NCBI GenBank assembly: GCA_001784435.1 | Contig: MFQZ01000001.1 | Coordinates: forward strand, 62,001 to 126,000 | DNA from: Candidatus Magasanikbacteria bacterium RIFOXYC2_FULL_42_28 | Lineage (GTDB): Bacteria; Patescibacteria; ABY1; Magasanikbacterales; GWA2-37-8 | Reading direction: 5' to 3' | Length of the DNA stretch: 64,000 nt | Part shown: positions 52,125-60,934 of the stretch, piece by piece | Position numbering within the stretch: the stretch's first letter is position 1 | Layout: the number at the start of each line of letters is the position of its first letter | The notes under the pieces: generated by a model | What the model saw: only the letters and a program-made list of their open reading frames with translations | The model's database searches: none | What the model was told of the DNA's origin: nothing | Program-made: the position numbers and the translations under genes

Positions 52125-52982
52125 TCATATTTTTATACAATTGCCAGGGATTAAATCATTTGTATTTATAGATTGATCAGTAAACCATTTTTTAGGCGCA
52201 ATAACAATTTTATTTGAATTATTATTTAACCATGCTCCCCACCAACTAAACGAACTATTAGCAATGATGTCATGGCGGCACTTACTCATCAAAATCATTT
52301 CTGCCCAATCATTAAAACCCAAGGCAGAAACAATCGTTGATTGGCCAGTCAAAGCAAGATTTTGTCTGACCCACTCTTGATCGTCAGTAAAAATATAATA
52401 GCGTGGATTGGTAACTTGTCTAGAAATCTGCCCCAGCGCCCGGCGGTAATAATCAGCAGGGCAAACGCCATGAACGGCATTAACGTGTTTAAAATTTATA
52501 TAATCCGCCCGGCGAACGTGAACAGCAACGGAATTGACACTTTTAATTTCGGCGGCCAACTCCGACATCTTTTGCGAAATAAGTTTAGGCGTAAATTCAT
52601 TCCTAATTATTGACTCAATTGGTTTAAAATATTTTTCGCTTTGCCAATACCCATCCAGACGGGCGTTACTTCCAATTTTGTTAAAATTTACGTCATAGCC
52701 AAATGATTGTTCGCGCACAATTTTTCTTTTATAATATGGCTTAAATCTTTCTATCAGCCCTTTTGTTTTGCCGAATTTAAACTCCGCTAAGTCCGCCGCC
52801 GTTGCCGGTTCGGCGGTAATGTTAAAAATACCCAAAGCGTATTTTCTTTTAAAAATATCTTCTTTATCATAATAAGAAGCATCAATCTTAAGCGGAACGC
52901 CATGTCTATCTGCCAAGGCGCGCCCGGCGGCGTATTGAAACATTTGGTTGCCAAGCCCGCCTGATAATTTAACAATGATCAT
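52125..52982 (-). CDS. GT11 alpha-1,2-fucosyltransferase
   Basis: 285 residues. KLSGGLGNQMFQYAAGRAL, VAVHVRRADYINFKH (HxRRxD donor motif), IFTDDQEWVRQN and ANSSFSWWGAWLNNN are canonical GT11 motifs, closer to FutC/WbsJ than the other GT11 gene here. It should transfer L-fucose (or colitose-like deoxyhexose) from a GDP donor to a galactose O2. Four-bp overlap with the DUF268 gene. Confidence 0.92.
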   Translation of the reverse strand: MIIVKLSGGLGNQMFQYAAGRALADRHGVPLKIDASYYDKEDIFKRKYALGIFNITAEPATAADLAEFKFGKTKGLIERFKPYYKRKIVREQSFGYDVNFNKIGSNARLDGYWQSEKYFKPIESIIRNEFTPKLISQKMSELAAEIKSVNSVAVHVRRADYINFKHVNAVHGVCPADYYRRALGQISRQVTNPRYYIFTDDQEWVRQNLALTGQSTIVSALGFNDWAEMILMSKCRHDIIANSSFSWWGAWLNNNSNKIVIAPKKWFTDQSINTNDLIPGNCIKI

Positions 52983-53704
52983 ACTACTTTCTTTTTAAAC
53001 CAAAAACACCCACACCCATAAGATTGCTTACTAACTATAGCCAGATCAGCGCTGTTAATAAAATCGCCATTATCTAAAACCAATGAAAAATCTTTAAGCT
53101 CTAAATCGAAAAAATGCTCTATAATTTGTTCGTAAGAATAAATCCGATGCGCGTTAAACGTCAACTTTGGTTTACCAATAGGCACGACAAATAATAAGTC
53201 ACCGCCCGGAGATAAAACACGCTTTAATTCACTAATAGCTTTTAAATCGCCCGTCGGATCAATCTGGTCGCCGTAGCGACCAAGACCAATATGCTCCACC
53301 GTGTGCATGCAGGATAATGATCTGATGGAGTTATTAGCGAAAGACAATTTGGTAAGATCAGCGGATTGTGAACTTAGACCGGTTAGATTTAAACCAGCCG
53401 GACGGTAATCATAAAATTTTACCGGAATAAAAGCGGAAATAATTGAACAAAAATGGAGCGTAGACGAAATGTCGGTGTGAACCGCCGGTTTAGTTTGAGC
53501 CAAAACGCGCGCGGCCCAAGCCGGATGGTAAATATAATGAGCGTCAAAATTTGTTTCACCGGTATTATCGTCTAAACACGGAAATTTCTCGCTCCAATTA
53601 ACCGAAAAACGATCATCGTTTTGTTTTTTAAATAACTCAAACTGGCGACAAAACTCTTTTTTCGCTATTTGACGCTTAATGAATTTTTTAACTCTCAAAA
53701 ACAT
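52979..53704 (-). CDS. DUF268-like putative methyltransferase
   Basis: About 241 residues from the ATG at 53704 (the frame opens at a GTG at 53710). The blocks HTDISSTLHFCSIISAFIPV, CMHTVEHIGLGRYGDQIDP, LKRVLSPGGDLLFVVPIGKP and FNAHRIYSYEQII match DUF268, a family with a methyltransferase-like fold but no proven activity. The glycine-rich SAM loop is replaced by a Ser/Asp motif. Common in surface-glycan clusters. Starts 7 bp after the SGNH-methyltransferase stop. Confidence 0.82.
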   Translation of the reverse strand: MFLRVKKFIKRQIAKKEFCRQFELFKKQNDDRFSVNWSEKFPCLDDNTGETNFDAHYIYHPAWAARVLAQTKPAVHTDISSTLHFCSIISAFIPVKFYDYRPAGLNLTGLSSQSADLTKLSFANNSIRSLSCMHTVEHIGLGRYGDQIDPTGDLKAISELKRVLSPGGDLLFVVPIGKPKLTFNAHRIYSYEQIIEHFFDLELKDFSLVLDNGDFINSADLAIVSKQSYGCGCFWFKKKVV

Positions 53705-53711
53705 AAACACA

Positions 53712-55106
53712 CTAGGTAATTCTTATAATGTCCGTTTTAACCCGCATTCGGACTGTGGGACGATATTTTTTAACAAATTTTTTTAATTCCGCGAGCGTCG
53801 GATAATCATCCTTGCCGACGAATAAACGCGCATCATCAATCAAAACAATGTGGTTTTTAATCTGGTGATTTAATATCGTGTCCAGCTCCTTATAAATCGG
53901 CGTTTCCAATTCGCCTTTGCCAGTGATACCTGCAGAATAATGGCCATCCAGCCAAAACAAAACCGGTTCATTAATTTGTTGAAGTAAACTCGCCATAACT
54001 TTTCCGCTATCCCCCTCTATAATTGTGACCTTTTTTTCAGCGTCAAACCTTTGCTTCGCTTGTATTGCCAGCTTGGATGAAACCTCAATAGAATATAATC
54101 GCTTGAAATTCTGCAAAGTTGCAGCAATCATATCCCCTAAAAAAGTACCAGATTCAACTAGAGTATTTATGCCAAACTGACGCCGGTATTTTTTTATTAT
54201 TCGCTCTTTAATAATGTGCGGAGGTGGCAGGGGCCGACCGGCCCGATACCAATCAGTGATTAACTTCATCCGAGCAAAATATCGACTACGATTGATAATT
54301 TTAAGTATTTGCTGTTTAATTTTGACTATCACTAACTTTAAACTATGCTCATAAAAACGTATATGACAAACTACTTCGAATGATAATACTTGCACGAACC
54401 AAGGTGGAACAGAAAATAACTTGTTACTAAATAAATTAATTTTTAATTTTGGAATATTTGCTTGTAATTGTTCAATTACAATCGGCATAGCCTTTTGCGA
54501 TAAATGAATACGGTCGGCGTAATATTTAAGATTGGTCAAACCACCAACGTCGATCAAGTAATCAAAAATTGAAATAAAAAAAACGTTATCATTTTTTGCT
54601 AATTCTTTTAAATAATTATTAAAAATTTTGGTTGCTTCGTTACGCTCCAAACAAGTGCCATGGGCGGCGTAATCGGGCTCCACAATATTGCCATCTATGG
54701 TTGAAGCAATTACTCCCCAGACAATGACACTGTAGCCGCACCGCTTGATTTCCTTAACAACCGACCAATAATGATCCACGCATTCTTTTACGACCTCACC
54801 CAACGGACGACTCTGAAACTGCGCCTGCTTTAATAAATGCACGCGACAATCTATTTCGCCAAAACACAAAAGAACATTGCTGTCTTTGGGTATCGTGGAT
54901 AGCGCCGCAAATAATTTTTCTCTGCCTTGGGTGCTAGAATTTTGCTTGGTTAAATTATAAGCAGTTACCGGACCCAACCGATAAGTTTTAAACAGCGGAA
55001 TACTATCGTAAGATTCTTCGGGCCAAATTGGCTGGATATCATCGGTACCAGAAAAAAAGCTCGCATGGCTGTCTCCAATACAATAAATTATATCTTTGTT
55101 CTCCAT
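53712..55106 (-). CDS. SGNH hydrolase fused to a class I methyltransferase-like domain
   Basis: 464 residues. Residues 1-215 look like an SGNH/GDSL esterase or acetyltransferase partner: GDSHASF with Ser13, CFGEIDCR (block III-like, 81-88) and ADRIHLS with Asp198 and His201. After a basic linker, 305-464 form a Rossmann-like domain with LVESGTFLGDMIA (motif I), LYSIEVSS, IIEGDSGKV, and FWLDGHYSAG, typical of small SAM methyltransferases in glycan loci. No signal peptide, so it acts in the cytoplasm. It could add or remove an acyl group and methylate the same sugar. Adjacent to Wzt, where terminal modification matters. Confidence 0.78.
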   Translation of the reverse strand: MENKDIIYCIGDSHASFFSGTDDIQPIWPEESYDSIPLFKTYRLGPVTAYNLTKQNSSTQGREKLFAALSTIPKDSNVLLCFGEIDCRVHLLKQAQFQSRPLGEVVKECVDHYWSVVKEIKRCGYSVIVWGVIASTIDGNIVEPDYAAHGTCLERNEATKIFNNYLKELAKNDNVFFISIFDYLIDVGGLTNLKYYADRIHLSQKAMPIVIEQLQANIPKLKINLFSNKLFSVPPWFVQVLSFEVVCHIRFYEHSLKLVIVKIKQQILKIINRSRYFARMKLITDWYRAGRPLPPPHIIKERIIKKYRRQFGINTLVESGTFLGDMIAATLQNFKRLYSIEVSSKLAIQAKQRFDAEKKVTIIEGDSGKVMASLLQQINEPVLFWLDGHYSAGITGKGELETPIYKELDTILNHQIKNHIVLIDDARLFVGKDDYPTLAELKKFVKKYRPTVRMRVKTDIIRIT

Positions 55107-55109
55107 AAA

Positions 55110-56378
55110 CTAAAATAAAACTTTCCAAATGGCCTTTTTGTCAACCACACCCAAACGCTGGTCAAATATTTGGCCATTAGCAAAAAAATTATCAATTTCA
55201 AATGTTAAACAATAATCAACCCAATCGGCAAAATCAATCCCCGTCCCCTGGTGTCTGAATACACCCATGGACACGCTATACTTGCCCGGTAGAAGCCCCA
55301 ACTCATTAAAATCAATCGCTAAACGGTGGCGCCCGATATCCTGACCACTAACGATGCCGGTGTCTTTTTGAAATGAACTGATAATTTGTTTACCCTCGCG
55401 ATCGGAAAAAAATACCCAAAAAGAAATATCCGACCGAGTGCTATCTTTCACCTCGTAATCCACGGACAATCTGATTGATTCATTAATGGCAAAGGTTGTC
55501 TTCTTAACGTTATCGGTCGCGTCTTCCATAGACACGGTATTTATCAACACCGAGCCATTACCCTTAACATGATCACGCCCTTTAATCTCCACCGCCGCCG
55601 CTGAATTGCTAATGGACATATACTCATCCACGATACGATTGGTGTCCCCGATTGATTTAATTTTGCCGTCCTCTAGCAATATACAACGATTGCAAAGCCC
55701 CCTGATCGCTCCCATATTGTGACTTACAAATATCACCGTCCTCCCCTCTTTGGTAGTAACTTCTTTCATGCGTCCCAAACATTTTTTCTGAAAATCAATA
55801 TCGCCAACGGCCAGAACCTCATCTACTATCAATATGTCCGGCTCCAGGTGGGCGGCGACGGCGAAAGCCAAACGCACATACATGCCGCTGGAATAACGTT
55901 TAACCGGTGTATCTAAAAATTTTTCAATGCCGGCAAAATCGACAATCGCATCAAATTTCTTCTTGATTTCATTTTTCTTCATCCCCAAAATCGCTCCGTT
56001 TAAAAAAACATTCTCGCGCCCGGTCAATTCTGGGTGAAAACCGGTACCAACCTCCAGCAAACTCCCCACCCGCCCGCGCAATTTAATTTCGCCGGTAGTT
56101 GGGGGAGTAATTTGAGAAAGAATTTTTAATAAGGTACTTTTGCCGGCGCCATTACGACCGATAACTCCAAGCACATCGCCTTTTTCCACCTGAAAATTAA
56201 TATTTTCCAAGGCCCAAAAAGAATTCTGGTCGTTTGCCTTATTGCCGTGAACTTTACCGGTAAACCATCTTTGCGGAGCCCTAATTATATTAGCCAGAAC
56301 ATCCCGCAAAGCCACATAACCTTGGCGTTCGCCAATATTATATCGTTTGCCAAGATTATTTACTTCAATAATTGACAT
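55110..56378 (-). CDS. wzt: Wzt-type ABC transporter ATPase with C-terminal glycan-binding domain
   Basis: 422 residues. Residues 1-250 are an ABC ATPase: Walker A GRNGAGKST (74-82), signature YSSGM (162-166), Walker B ILIVDEVLAVGD (Asp186/Glu187) and H-loop His220. Residues about 255-422 are a beta-rich Wzt C-terminal domain (RSDISFWVFFSDREGKQI; GLLPGKYSVSMGVF), which recognises the finished polymer's end group. It powers export of a lipid-linked glycan across the inner membrane with a Wzm permease, which is not in this window and may lie beyond 64000 or elsewhere. Confidence 0.93.
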   Translation of the reverse strand: MSIIEVNNLGKRYNIGERQGYVALRDVLANIIRAPQRWFTGKVHGNKANDQNSFWALENINFQVEKGDVLGVIGRNGAGKSTLLKILSQITPPTTGEIKLRGRVGSLLEVGTGFHPELTGRENVFLNGAILGMKKNEIKKKFDAIVDFAGIEKFLDTPVKRYSSGMYVRLAFAVAAHLEPDILIVDEVLAVGDIDFQKKCLGRMKEVTTKEGRTVIFVSHNMGAIRGLCNRCILLEDGKIKSIGDTNRIVDEYMSISNSAAAVEIKGRDHVKGNGSVLINTVSMEDATDNVKKTTFAINESIRLSVDYEVKDSTRSDISFWVFFSDREGKQIISSFQKDTGIVSGQDIGRHRLAIDFNELGLLPGKYSVSMGVFRHQGTGIDFADWVDYCLTFEIDNFFANGQIFDQRLGVVDKKAIWKVLF

Positions 56379-56382
56379 AATT

Positions 56383-57429
56383 TTATGCGTTCAATTTTAA
56401 AATTTCAATGACGGTATTAGCAAAATGTTCCGGCAAAAACAATTTAAACTTCTCACTACCCAGATATTTCTCCCCGGCTTTAAGATACGTCTGATAGTCG
56501 CCCTCGCTGATACCAATCAAAAAATCCGCCAACTCCTTGTTACTTTTAAATTTACGACGATCAATAAAGGATTCCTGATCGACATAATCATTTATATTAG
56601 GAGCCCCCCAATAAATCGGCACCGTGCCGGCGCGCAGACAATCAAAAATCTTTTCGGTCACATAGCCCGATTCGCCACGCAAATTTTCGTAAGCCAGAGC
56701 AAATTTATACTTGGGCATAATCGCCATTTTACTTTTTACCGGCCCGCGATAGCACGCGAATTCATGATCATAGTCGCGCGCATCCTTATTCCAACCCACG
56801 CCAAACAAATCAAAATCATTAGGAAAATTTTTATCAAAATATTCAATTGTTTCGCGCCGTTCTGAATATAGCTCTCTTTTAAAACTAGAACTTTTGTTAA
56901 TAGAAACATTTACCAAAAGTTTTTTATTTTTAAATGGAACAACTTGCTTAATTTTCTCTTGCCGCGCGATGGGCAGAAAAAATTTAAAAAACTTTTTATT
57001 ATCTACAAAACTATCATCCCAGGTTAAAATTTTATTAAACTGAATATGCATATATCTATTATAATTGCCAGGACACACCGCCTGCCCTTCCCATAAAACT
57101 AAAACCATTTTATTTAACATGCCTTTAGAGACGCATTCATCATAAAATTTAGTTTTAACTAAAATATTTTTTTTGCCAAAAATTAAGTGTTTTAACCAGC
57201 GAATTTTACCTTTTAAACCACCATAGTGGACAATGTATGGAGCTGTTAAAAACAAGATTGCTTCACAATCGGAAACTCTGTCGTATTCATTAACCAATTT
57301 TACTTCATAACCCAATTGATTAATTCGCTCTTTTAAATATATAAAAGGATCGTTGCAATTATCCCTGACTGTGGAATTAAATATCTCGTCATTTGCCCCT
57401 TTATTTTGATAAAATAAAACCGTTTTCAT
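56383..57429 (-). CDS. GT10 alpha-1,3-fucosyltransferase homologue
   Basis: 348 residues. The C-terminal donor block FALAYENLRGESGYVTEKI then FDCLRAGTVPIYWGAPNI is the GT10 hallmark, and LVLWEGQAVCPGNYNR is the acceptor-side block. The family uses GDP-L-fucose; some bacterial relatives may use other GDP-sugars. Lies 4 bp upstream of wzt. The C-terminus lacks the heptad repeats of Helicobacter enzymes. Confidence 0.88.
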   Translation of the reverse strand: MKTVLFYQNKGANDEIFNSTVRDNCNDPFIYLKERINQLGYEVKLVNEYDRVSDCEAILFLTAPYIVHYGGLKGKIRWLKHLIFGKKNILVKTKFYDECVSKGMLNKMVLVLWEGQAVCPGNYNRYMHIQFNKILTWDDSFVDNKKFFKFFLPIARQEKIKQVVPFKNKKLLVNVSINKSSSFKRELYSERRETIEYFDKNFPNDFDLFGVGWNKDARDYDHEFACYRGPVKSKMAIMPKYKFALAYENLRGESGYVTEKIFDCLRAGTVPIYWGAPNINDYVDQESFIDRRKFKSNKELADFLIGISEGDYQTYLKAGEKYLGSEKFKLFLPEHFANTVIEILKLNA

Positions 57430-57432
57430 AAT

Positions 57433-57900
57433 TTATTTAAACCGACGATATTTAAAACCCTGGCCTGCCAATATTTTTTGAATGTATAAATGATAACTTT
57501 TAGAATTACAATCCGCCCAGCGCCAACCGCCGTGATCCCAATCAACAGCCGGTTCTCGATTGTCTATCTGCTTCAATTCAACAATAATATTTATAGTGTG
57601 AATATCAAACTGCATATCTTCTGTTTTTTTAAAATAGGTGCTAGTCACTTGTGATATCTTTTTAAAACTACAAGACAAACCAACTTCTCCGCGCGCTTTG
57701 CGTCTAGCCGCGCGCTCAATTGTTTCGGTCTTAAATATTCTACCACCGGGCAACCACCATTCCCCTTTAGCGGGATTATTTTTTCTTTTTACCAACAAAA
57801 TTTTTTTACCGCGTTTAATTAACAAATCAACACAGACAATCGGCATTAAACGCAGTATTTTATCGTACAGATTTTTTTTAATTGGTTTAATTTGAGCCAT
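57433..57900 (-). CDS. Nudix hydrolase, GDP-mannose mannosyl hydrolase-like
   Basis: 155 residues. The Nudix region at residues 53-75 (GGRIFKTET.. to ..GEVGL) has RKARGEVG where the consensus needs REUXEEXG. The same type of change (RLTMAELG) defines Gmm, which hydrolyses GDP-mannose to GDP and mannose. WWLPGGRIFK and the C-terminal WDHGGWRW also fit Gmm. It could balance GDP-sugar pools in this cluster. Cytoplasmic; not typical 8-oxo-dGTPase. Confidence 0.82.
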   Translation of the reverse strand: MAQIKPIKKNLYDKILRLMPIVCVDLLIKRGKKILLVKRKNNPAKGEWWLPGGRIFKTETIERAARRKARGEVGLSCSFKKISQVTSTYFKKTEDMQFDIHTINIIVELKQIDNREPAVDWDHGGWRWADCNSKSYHLYIQKILAGQGFKYRRFK

Positions 57901-57902
57901 AA

Positions 57903-58511
57903 TTAAGCGTTATTAACATCGCTCAGCAATTGTGAATAGTATTTGAGTGGCTCAAACGGCAATTCACGCGATGAAACAATCATTAGATGCGGTTTATTTT
58001 GATATTCCGGCGCTCTTCTAATGTAAAAATATATCGATTGCCAAGGTAACATTCCATTGTTAAACATATATTTTATATCTTCCATAAATGGATGATTTGA
58101 CCAATTTTCCATTAGGACAACCTGTTCTGATGCTAATTTAAAAAGATTTGATAAGGCGACCAAATGTCCATTGCCAGTTTTTATATGCATTATAACCGCT
58201 TGCGTAAAAGCTACATCAACTAACGGCAACTTAGAGGAGAGTGGCATGGTCATATCAAAGTTCTGCACTTTCCCTTTAAGCGATGGCGACCGTTCCACAC
58301 AATAATCCAACTGCGCCTGCCCTCTGTCTACGCCATAACTATCAATTTTAGGATCTAAAATATTTAAATTATATAAATGATCTCCGCCGCCGACTCCGCA
58401 TTCAACAATTTTGGCCGGTTTTAGCAATAAAACTGTTTCATACAACAACCTGTGGTTTGGATGCAAAGTTAAAATATTCGATTTTTTTGTCAAAACCTGA
58501 TTTTCCATCAC
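57903..58511 (-). CDS. SAM-dependent methyltransferase, main part (frame-split)
   Basis: 202 residues from a GTG at 58511 or ATG at 58508. IVECGVGGGDHLYNL (motif I), SYGVDRGQAQLDY, VDVAFTQAVIMHI and ASEQVVLMENWSNHPF give a class I methyltransferase core. The fold seems to start abruptly: the preceding short frame (58508-58726) reads like its N-terminus, separated only by a run of ten G on the coding strand. With 8 or 11 G the two would be one protein of about 270 residues. So this is probably the C-terminal portion of a phase-variable or mis-assembled gene. Substrate presumably a glycan sugar. Confidence 0.72.
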   Translation of the reverse strand: MMENQVLTKKSNILTLHPNHRLLYETVLLLKPAKIVECGVGGGDHLYNLNILDPKIDSYGVDRGQAQLDYCVERSPSLKGKVQNFDMTMPLSSKLPLVDVAFTQAVIMHIKTGNGHLVALSNLFKLASEQVVLMENWSNHPFMEDIKYMFNNGMLPWQSIYFYIRRAPEYQNKPHLMIVSSRELPFEPLKYYSQLLSDVNNA

Positions 58512-58726
58512 ATAATCCCCCCCCCCTCTTTAAGTTTTAGCGTATTAAATAATACTCCATTCTCCATTTCATTACGGTAATGATCATTATATGTTACCCA
58601 ATTAAAATCATCATCCGGTGCATTTTTAAGCTTATTTTTAGTAACATAACTAAAATCGGGCGAACCTATTTTTATTCCAAACAAATTAAACACGTACTTA
58701 ATTGTTGATTTTATTTTTTTTAACAT
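58508..58726 (-). CDS. N-terminal part of the split methyltransferase
   Basis: 72 residues in a different frame from the methyltransferase. It starts at an ATG (58726) with a basic helix (MLKKIKSTIKYVFNLFGI), then FNWVTYNDHYRNEMENG, a plausible methyltransferase N-terminal cap. It runs straight into the poly-G tract (KEGGGIM) and stops 3 bp after the other frame begins. On its own it is unlikely to be functional. Gap of 17 bp to the ColD-like stop. Confidence 0.6.
   Translation of the reverse strand: MLKKIKSTIKYVFNLFGIKIGSPDFSYVTKNKLKNAPDDDFNWVTYNDHYRNEMENGVLFNTLKLKEGGGIM
58517..58526 (-). repeat. Homopolymer of ten G (coding strand) splitting a methyltransferase gene
   Basis: Ten consecutive C on the plus strand. 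It is located exactly where the frame changes between the two methyltransferase parts. Plus one or minus two bases would join the frames. This is the classic arrangement of slipped-strand phase variation, and also a classic place for sequencing error. Confidence 0.85.
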
Positions 58727-58743
58727 AATTTCGTGTTAAATAA

Positions 58744-59901
58744 TTAATTATTAAAGATTTCGTTTATAATTTTTCCTAGCAATTTTATCCTCTCGGCATT
58801 GACGAACTGATTGTTGCCAATATAAAAACCGTTTTGATGAACAATTTCCGCGTTGGGAAAATTTTTAAAATCGCCGTATTGCTTAAGGCAGGGCTGACGG
58901 AGTAGATTAGCGCCGATTATCGGACGCGTTTCAACCTCGTTTAATTCTAACTCCCGTTTAAGCTTTTCGCTGTCCGATTGACTCTTAAAAATAAACGGCA
59001 AACAAAATGATGAAATACCGGGATTGTCAATCAAAAATAATTTATCGGCAATCGGCCTAATAACCTCTAAATAGTTTTGATGATTAGCATTCCTCGTAGC
59101 AATATAGCGATCTAAATGCTTAAGTTGTTCACTGCCAATGACCGCATGAAGTTCAGTATTGCGAACATTATAGCCCTTGGTTAAAAACAAAAAGTTAAAA
59201 TTTATGTCAGGATATAAATTTTTAAATTTTTGATGTTTGGCAATGGCCAATTCGCGCGCTAAACCGTGTGAGCGTTTTAAAATAAACAAGTCATTCAATT
59301 CTTCATTGGCCGTGCAAATCATCCCGCCTTCTACCGTGGTGATATGATGACCCCAATAAAAACTAAAGGTGCTGGCTAAGCTTAGGTTGCCAACTTTTAC
59401 ATCCCCGTGCTTGGCGCCATGTGACTCGCAACAATCTTCAAGCACTATTAAATTATGCGCCTTGGCAAAAGCGGAAATTTTAGTCATATCCGCCGGTAAA
59501 CCGATAAGATGCGTAACAAAAATTATTTTAGTTTTTGGGGTTATTGCTTTTTCCAGTTTATCATAATCAAACGATAAATCCGTTAAATTCACATCTACAA
59601 ATACCGGCTTTAAACCAACTTGGATTACCGAAGTGACAGTAGTAATCCAAGTAACGGCCGGAACCAACACTTCGGAATAATCCGGTAAGTTATATAATTC
59701 TTTTACCGCGTCCAGCATTAACAGATCGGCGGAACTTCCGGAATTGACAAATGTTGAATAATTACAGCCCTGCCAAGCATTCCAGTCGCTTTCAAACTGT
59801 TTAACTTTTTCAAACTGCGTAAAACGATCGGTAGAATTGATAAAGTTCATTAAAATTTGCTTATCGTTTGCTTCCAGAATATTTTCTTGCAACTTCCACA
59901 T
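58744..59901 (-). CDS. ColD-like PLP-dependent 3-dehydratase (His in place of Schiff-base Lys)
   Basis: 385 residues, DegT fold. FVNSGSSADLLMLDAV and VLEDCCESHGAKHGD give the PLP phosphate and pyridine sites. At the Schiff-base position the sequence is FYWGHHITTVEGGM: His186 replaces Lys, as in GDP-4-keto-6-deoxymannose 3-dehydratase ColD (colitose pathway). DdhC/E1 also has His but is longer with Fe-S cysteines not seen here. It removes the C3 hydroxyl, yielding a 3,6-dideoxy-4-keto sugar. Followed downstream by the split methyltransferase and preceded by an SDR (1 bp) and the transketolase pair. Strong class call; nucleotide moiety inferred. Confidence 0.87.
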   Translation of the reverse strand: MWKLQENILEANDKQILMNFINSTDRFTQFEKVKQFESDWNAWQGCNYSTFVNSGSSADLLMLDAVKELYNLPDYSEVLVPAVTWITTVTSVIQVGLKPVFVDVNLTDLSFDYDKLEKAITPKTKIIFVTHLIGLPADMTKISAFAKAHNLIVLEDCCESHGAKHGDVKVGNLSLASTFSFYWGHHITTVEGGMICTANEELNDLFILKRSHGLARELAIAKHQKFKNLYPDINFNFLFLTKGYNVRNTELHAVIGSEQLKHLDRYIATRNANHQNYLEVIRPIADKLFLIDNPGISSFCLPFIFKSQSDSEKLKRELELNEVETRPIIGANLLRQPCLKQYGDFKNFPNAEIVHQNGFYIGNNQFVNAERIKLLGKIINEIFNN

Positions 59902-59902
59902 A

Positions 59903-60934
59903 TTATTTGGCGTTTAATAATAATTTTACCCAGCTGATTGTTTTGTTTAAACCGTCTTTAAAATTAAGATAATTTATTTTATTAAATTGTTTTTCATATT
60001 TATTCATATCTACCGAAACATTTTGGGGCGATCCTGGTAAACCAACGGCGGATTTCGGAAAGTTTACCGGAACATTTAAGTTAACGCCAATTTGTTTTGC
60101 TAATTCAGCGATGGTTACCGATGATACGCCGCCTACATTATAAACTAATTCAGTTCCAGCAAATAAAATCTTAAGCATTACCGCTACCGCATCGGCCACA
60201 TAACAATAAGTCCTAACTGCCTCGCCTTTATCAAGTAATTCAATTTTGCCATTGTTTAAAGCTTTTTCAATAAAGCTAGTCATGGCTCGCTGATCGCCCG
60301 GCCTGGTGCCGGGCCCATAGGCAAGCGATAACCGGGCAACTTTTGCCTTTACGCCTTTGCTACGGTAACTGGCGCATATCGCCTCGCCAGCACGTTTGCC
60401 TTCTATATAACAATAGCGGGGGTGATCCGTACTGACGCTACCAATATCGCTTTCTTTAAACGGGCCTTTGGGCAGACCGCTATAAATTTCACTGCTACCA
60501 ACAAACAAAAATTTTCCGTCAGTTTTTAATTTATCTAATAAATAAAATGTTGATAAGGTATTTATTTTTAAAGTACGGGTTTGATCTTGTAAAAATTTAC
60601 CCGGCTGAGCGTACCCAGCGGCATGAATTATATAATCGGCCTCAGGTAAAGATTCACAAAAATTTTGATCCGTTAAATCACCACTGATAAACTCTGCCTT
60701 GACGAGACGCAATAATTCTTGATAATACTCTACCGGCGCGCTATGAGCTATCGCAATCAACCTGGTATTTAATTTATTATTTTTTATTAAATTAATCAGG
60801 GCGGCGACAAAATACGTTCCAACCATGCCCGTTGCTCCGGAAATTAAAATTGTTTTATCGGCAAAATCAGCCGGATTCAGTTGGTTGGCAATTAATTCCG
60901 CGTCTTTTAGCAAGTATTCGGTCAATTGGTTCAT
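59903..60934 (-). CDS. NAD-dependent epimerase/dehydratase (UXS-like SDR)
   Basis: 343 residues with an N-terminal ~28-residue helix before ISGATGMVGTYFVAAL. IHAAGYAQPGKFLQD, LFVGSSEIYSGLP, RYCYIEGKRAGEAICASY (Tyr-Lys intact) and RLSLAYGPGTRPGDQRAM follow UXS-type order, though the CPASP and DNDGR wording of true UXS is altered. May reduce or epimerise the product of the ColD-like enzyme (ColC role) or act on a UDP-sugar. 4-bp overlap with the transketolase C-subunit gene. Confidence 0.78.
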   Translation of the reverse strand: MNQLTEYLLKDAELIANQLNPADFADKTILISGATGMVGTYFVAALINLIKNNKLNTRLIAIAHSAPVEYYQELLRLVKAEFISGDLTDQNFCESLPEADYIIHAAGYAQPGKFLQDQTRTLKINTLSTFYLLDKLKTDGKFLFVGSSEIYSGLPKGPFKESDIGSVSTDHPRYCYIEGKRAGEAICASYRSKGVKAKVARLSLAYGPGTRPGDQRAMTSFIEKALNNGKIELLDKGEAVRTYCYVADAVAVMLKILFAGTELVYNVGGVSSVTIAELAKQIGVNLNVPVNFPKSAVGLPGSPQNVSVDMNKYEKQFNKINYLNFKDGLNKTISWVKLLLNAK

